From NCBI RefSeq assembly GCF_014648095.1, contig NZ_BMQL01000008.1:62001-126000 (forward strand): a DNA stretch of 64,000 nt. Reading direction: 5' to 3'. Position numbers and translations under genes: made by a program. Below are positions 63,801 through 64,000 of this stretch, piece by piece (the stretch's first letter is position 1; each line of letters starts with the position of its first letter). The notes under the pieces were generated by a model. It was not told the DNA's origin. It worked only from the letters and a program-made list of their open reading frames with translations, and made no database searches. Source of the DNA: Deinococcus ruber (GTDB lineage Bacteria > Deinococcota > Deinococci > Deinococcales > Deinococcaceae).

Positions 63801-64000
63801 CGGCAACACGCCGGGCACACCGGCCACCCTGCCCGCTTCGTGCAGCACCCGCCCCGATGGCCCGTATACCGGCCCTGCGGTGCCCGCCCTCACCAACATC
63901 GGGGTCGAACACGATTTCCTGTTCCGGGTGACGCAGGGCGGCTACTACGGTCATCCCAACCCGGCACGGTGCGAGTGGGTGATGAACGGCGGCAACCCGA
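60829..64000 (+). CDS. large NPCBM/BIG2 lipoprotein with glucose/sorbosone-dehydrogenase-like C-terminus (partial)
   Basis: An open frame of 1057 codons from ATG 60829 (SD AAAGGAGG) running off the window end. Lipoprotein signal ending at Cys27 (ALFGCATT); first NPCBM domain about 65-224, second about 230-374 (both with VGVDDEVG and NDHADWA), BIG2-type Ig domain about 380-462, malectin-like domain from about 470 (GILINFQPASS), SbsA-type Ig domain about 650-755. The C-terminal part resembles soluble glucose/sorbosone dehydrogenase-like propellers (YTSLEIGPDNQLYAATLTG, ASGIRNAFDMVWHSNG). Probably a cell-surface carbohydrate-binding protein. The long minus-strand frame at 60985-63954 is its shadow. 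Confidence 0.9.
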   Translation, partial: MKQSRPLLRTFRRAVTALGLTAALFGCATTPDSPDTSAGTDYPYPAGQDFSWSDVPTPGEAANELSRPWTGLRLKSLSIASLNYLSDITWTSATNGYGPIEIDKSNNTSAGNDGHPLTIGGQVFAKGLGMHAAADVRYTLGGACTTFNASVGVDDEVGSRGSVVFEVWNGTTTLLYSSGLLTGADVAKPVSLDISGVQTLRLVVTDGGNGITNDHADWADAQVMCSATQPSGEKFLSDLTPVSAVNGYGPYELNRSNNERAAGDGHILTLNGTSYPKGLGVHAQSQLVYDLGGTCSSFSAEVGVDDEVGTRGSVVFQVFADDIPLFDSGILTGPDPTRSVSVDISGKKLLKLVVTDGGNGITNDHADWANAKVGCSVVQSSVDSVTVSPATVAMSQGGSQQLTAEVKGSGSFDPGVTWSTSNAQVVSVSSTGLINALAPGTAAITATSTSDASKSGTSQITVSAVSMLPPGGILINFQPASSAVPVGYTADTGLPYSDQRGYGWVREDSLGSNPAVPLDISPNTRDRALVGIDARLNTFVHMQFPSNVSSTTAVRTPAAWEYALPNGVYSVTVSVGDSSNSVDSSHLINIEGQLAIPAFTPILSKKFVAATLRANVTDGKLTIDARGGTNTKLDYVIIRPGNQPSIRSSSPQDAQTMVPTTVSLTADVNLPNSAIDLATLTPSSVKLTDAGTNIAIPASINTSGGGDAIVLKPSSPLDANTKYVFEITSDLKDTTGASFLPLRSTFTTGMSTTGSGVAFEQLTLPTVPAKPYTSLEIGPDNQLYAATLTGEILRFGMFSDGTLSAPQVITSVQTANGGPRTIIGMKFDPASTADNLILWISNNYFWDGSSDAPDWSGKITRLSGPNLENVQDYVVGLPRSIRDHQTNSVSFHASEPNVLYVLQGSNTAMGAPDTAWGNRPERLLSGSILRIDLSKITSPPLNVKTSEGGLYNPYTADAPLSIYASGIRNAFDMVWHSNGQLYVPANGSAAGGNTPGTPATLPASCSTRPDGPYTGPAVPALTNIGVEHDFLFRVTQGGYYGHPNPARCEWVMNGGNP

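Noticed and set aside
60985..63954. 989-codon minus-strand frame
   Set aside because: It is the shadow of the open-ended lipoprotein gene at 60829, which has SD, signal and domains.

Overview
The window is GC-rich, densely coded bacterial DNA that I infer comes from a secondary replicon (chromid, megaplasmid or large plasmid) of a Deinococcus-type bacterium. The evidence is an RPA-type plasmid replication initiator beside a large iteron array, several very large SARP/BTAD-type regulators, many small exported proteins next to them, leaderless-looking promoters, and a short dispersed repeat with inverted ends. No rRNA, tRNA or CRISPR was seen.

Layout. 0-6 kb: an IclR-type regulator (cut by the window start) divergent from the histidine-utilisation operon hutU-hutG-hutI-hutH, whose genes overlap. 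6-8.2 kb: replication initiator (minus strand) with 14 copies of an 18-bp iteron, eleven of which in the core repeat every 32-34 bp, plus an AT-rich inverted repeat: very probably the replication origin. 8.4-13.8 kb: FadR-type GntR regulator, Dpp/Opp-type permeases, binding protein and an acetamidase/formamidase. HutG of the first operon is of the type that releases formamide, which the formamidase could consume. 14-18.2 kb: isoaspartyl peptidase/asparaginase, an SDR, a ferric-reductase-like membrane protein with a small partner, and an acyl-CoA-dehydrogenase-fold monooxygenase.

18.2-25.9 kb and 32.4-39.8 kb are two paralogous accessory loci. Each has one giant BTAD/P-loop/helical-repeat regulator (1181 and 1124 aa), one tiny conserved protein (71 and 84 aa) and several exported proteins. 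The first regulator carries an IS5-type transposase N-terminal domain (DUF4096) fused to its C-terminus; the second does not, which marks the junction. A MITE-like element and a matching inverted-repeat remnant bracket the fused gene. The second locus has two near-palindromic candidate operators in its divergent promoter. Between the loci lie an SDR, a berberine-bridge-type FAD oxidase, a Baeyer-Villiger-type monooxygenase and an HSL-type esterase, together resembling a small-molecule oxidation set.

39.9-44.8 kb: a metallo-beta-lactamase-fold hydrolase, an AT-rich, apparently foreign DUF4917 (SIR2-like) gene with its own sigma70-like promoter, a VOC protein, an alpha/beta hydrolase and an FRG-domain protein. 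45-50 kb: a Ugp-type sugar/glycerol-phosphate importer with tandem duplicate binding proteins and two permeases but no ATPase. 50-52.6 kb: an orphan OmpR-type response regulator, an 834-bp IS5/IS427-type insertion sequence with a -1 frameshift site, and a gene-poor stretch. 52.6-64 kb: surface-associated genes: an NPCBM/parallel-beta-helix lipoprotein, a third, shorter BTAD regulator, UDP-galactopyranose mutase, a polyprenyl-phosphate sugar transferase, and a large lipoprotein with two NPCBM domains that runs off the window end.

Functions were assigned by reading the sequence and recognising motifs; no database search was possible.
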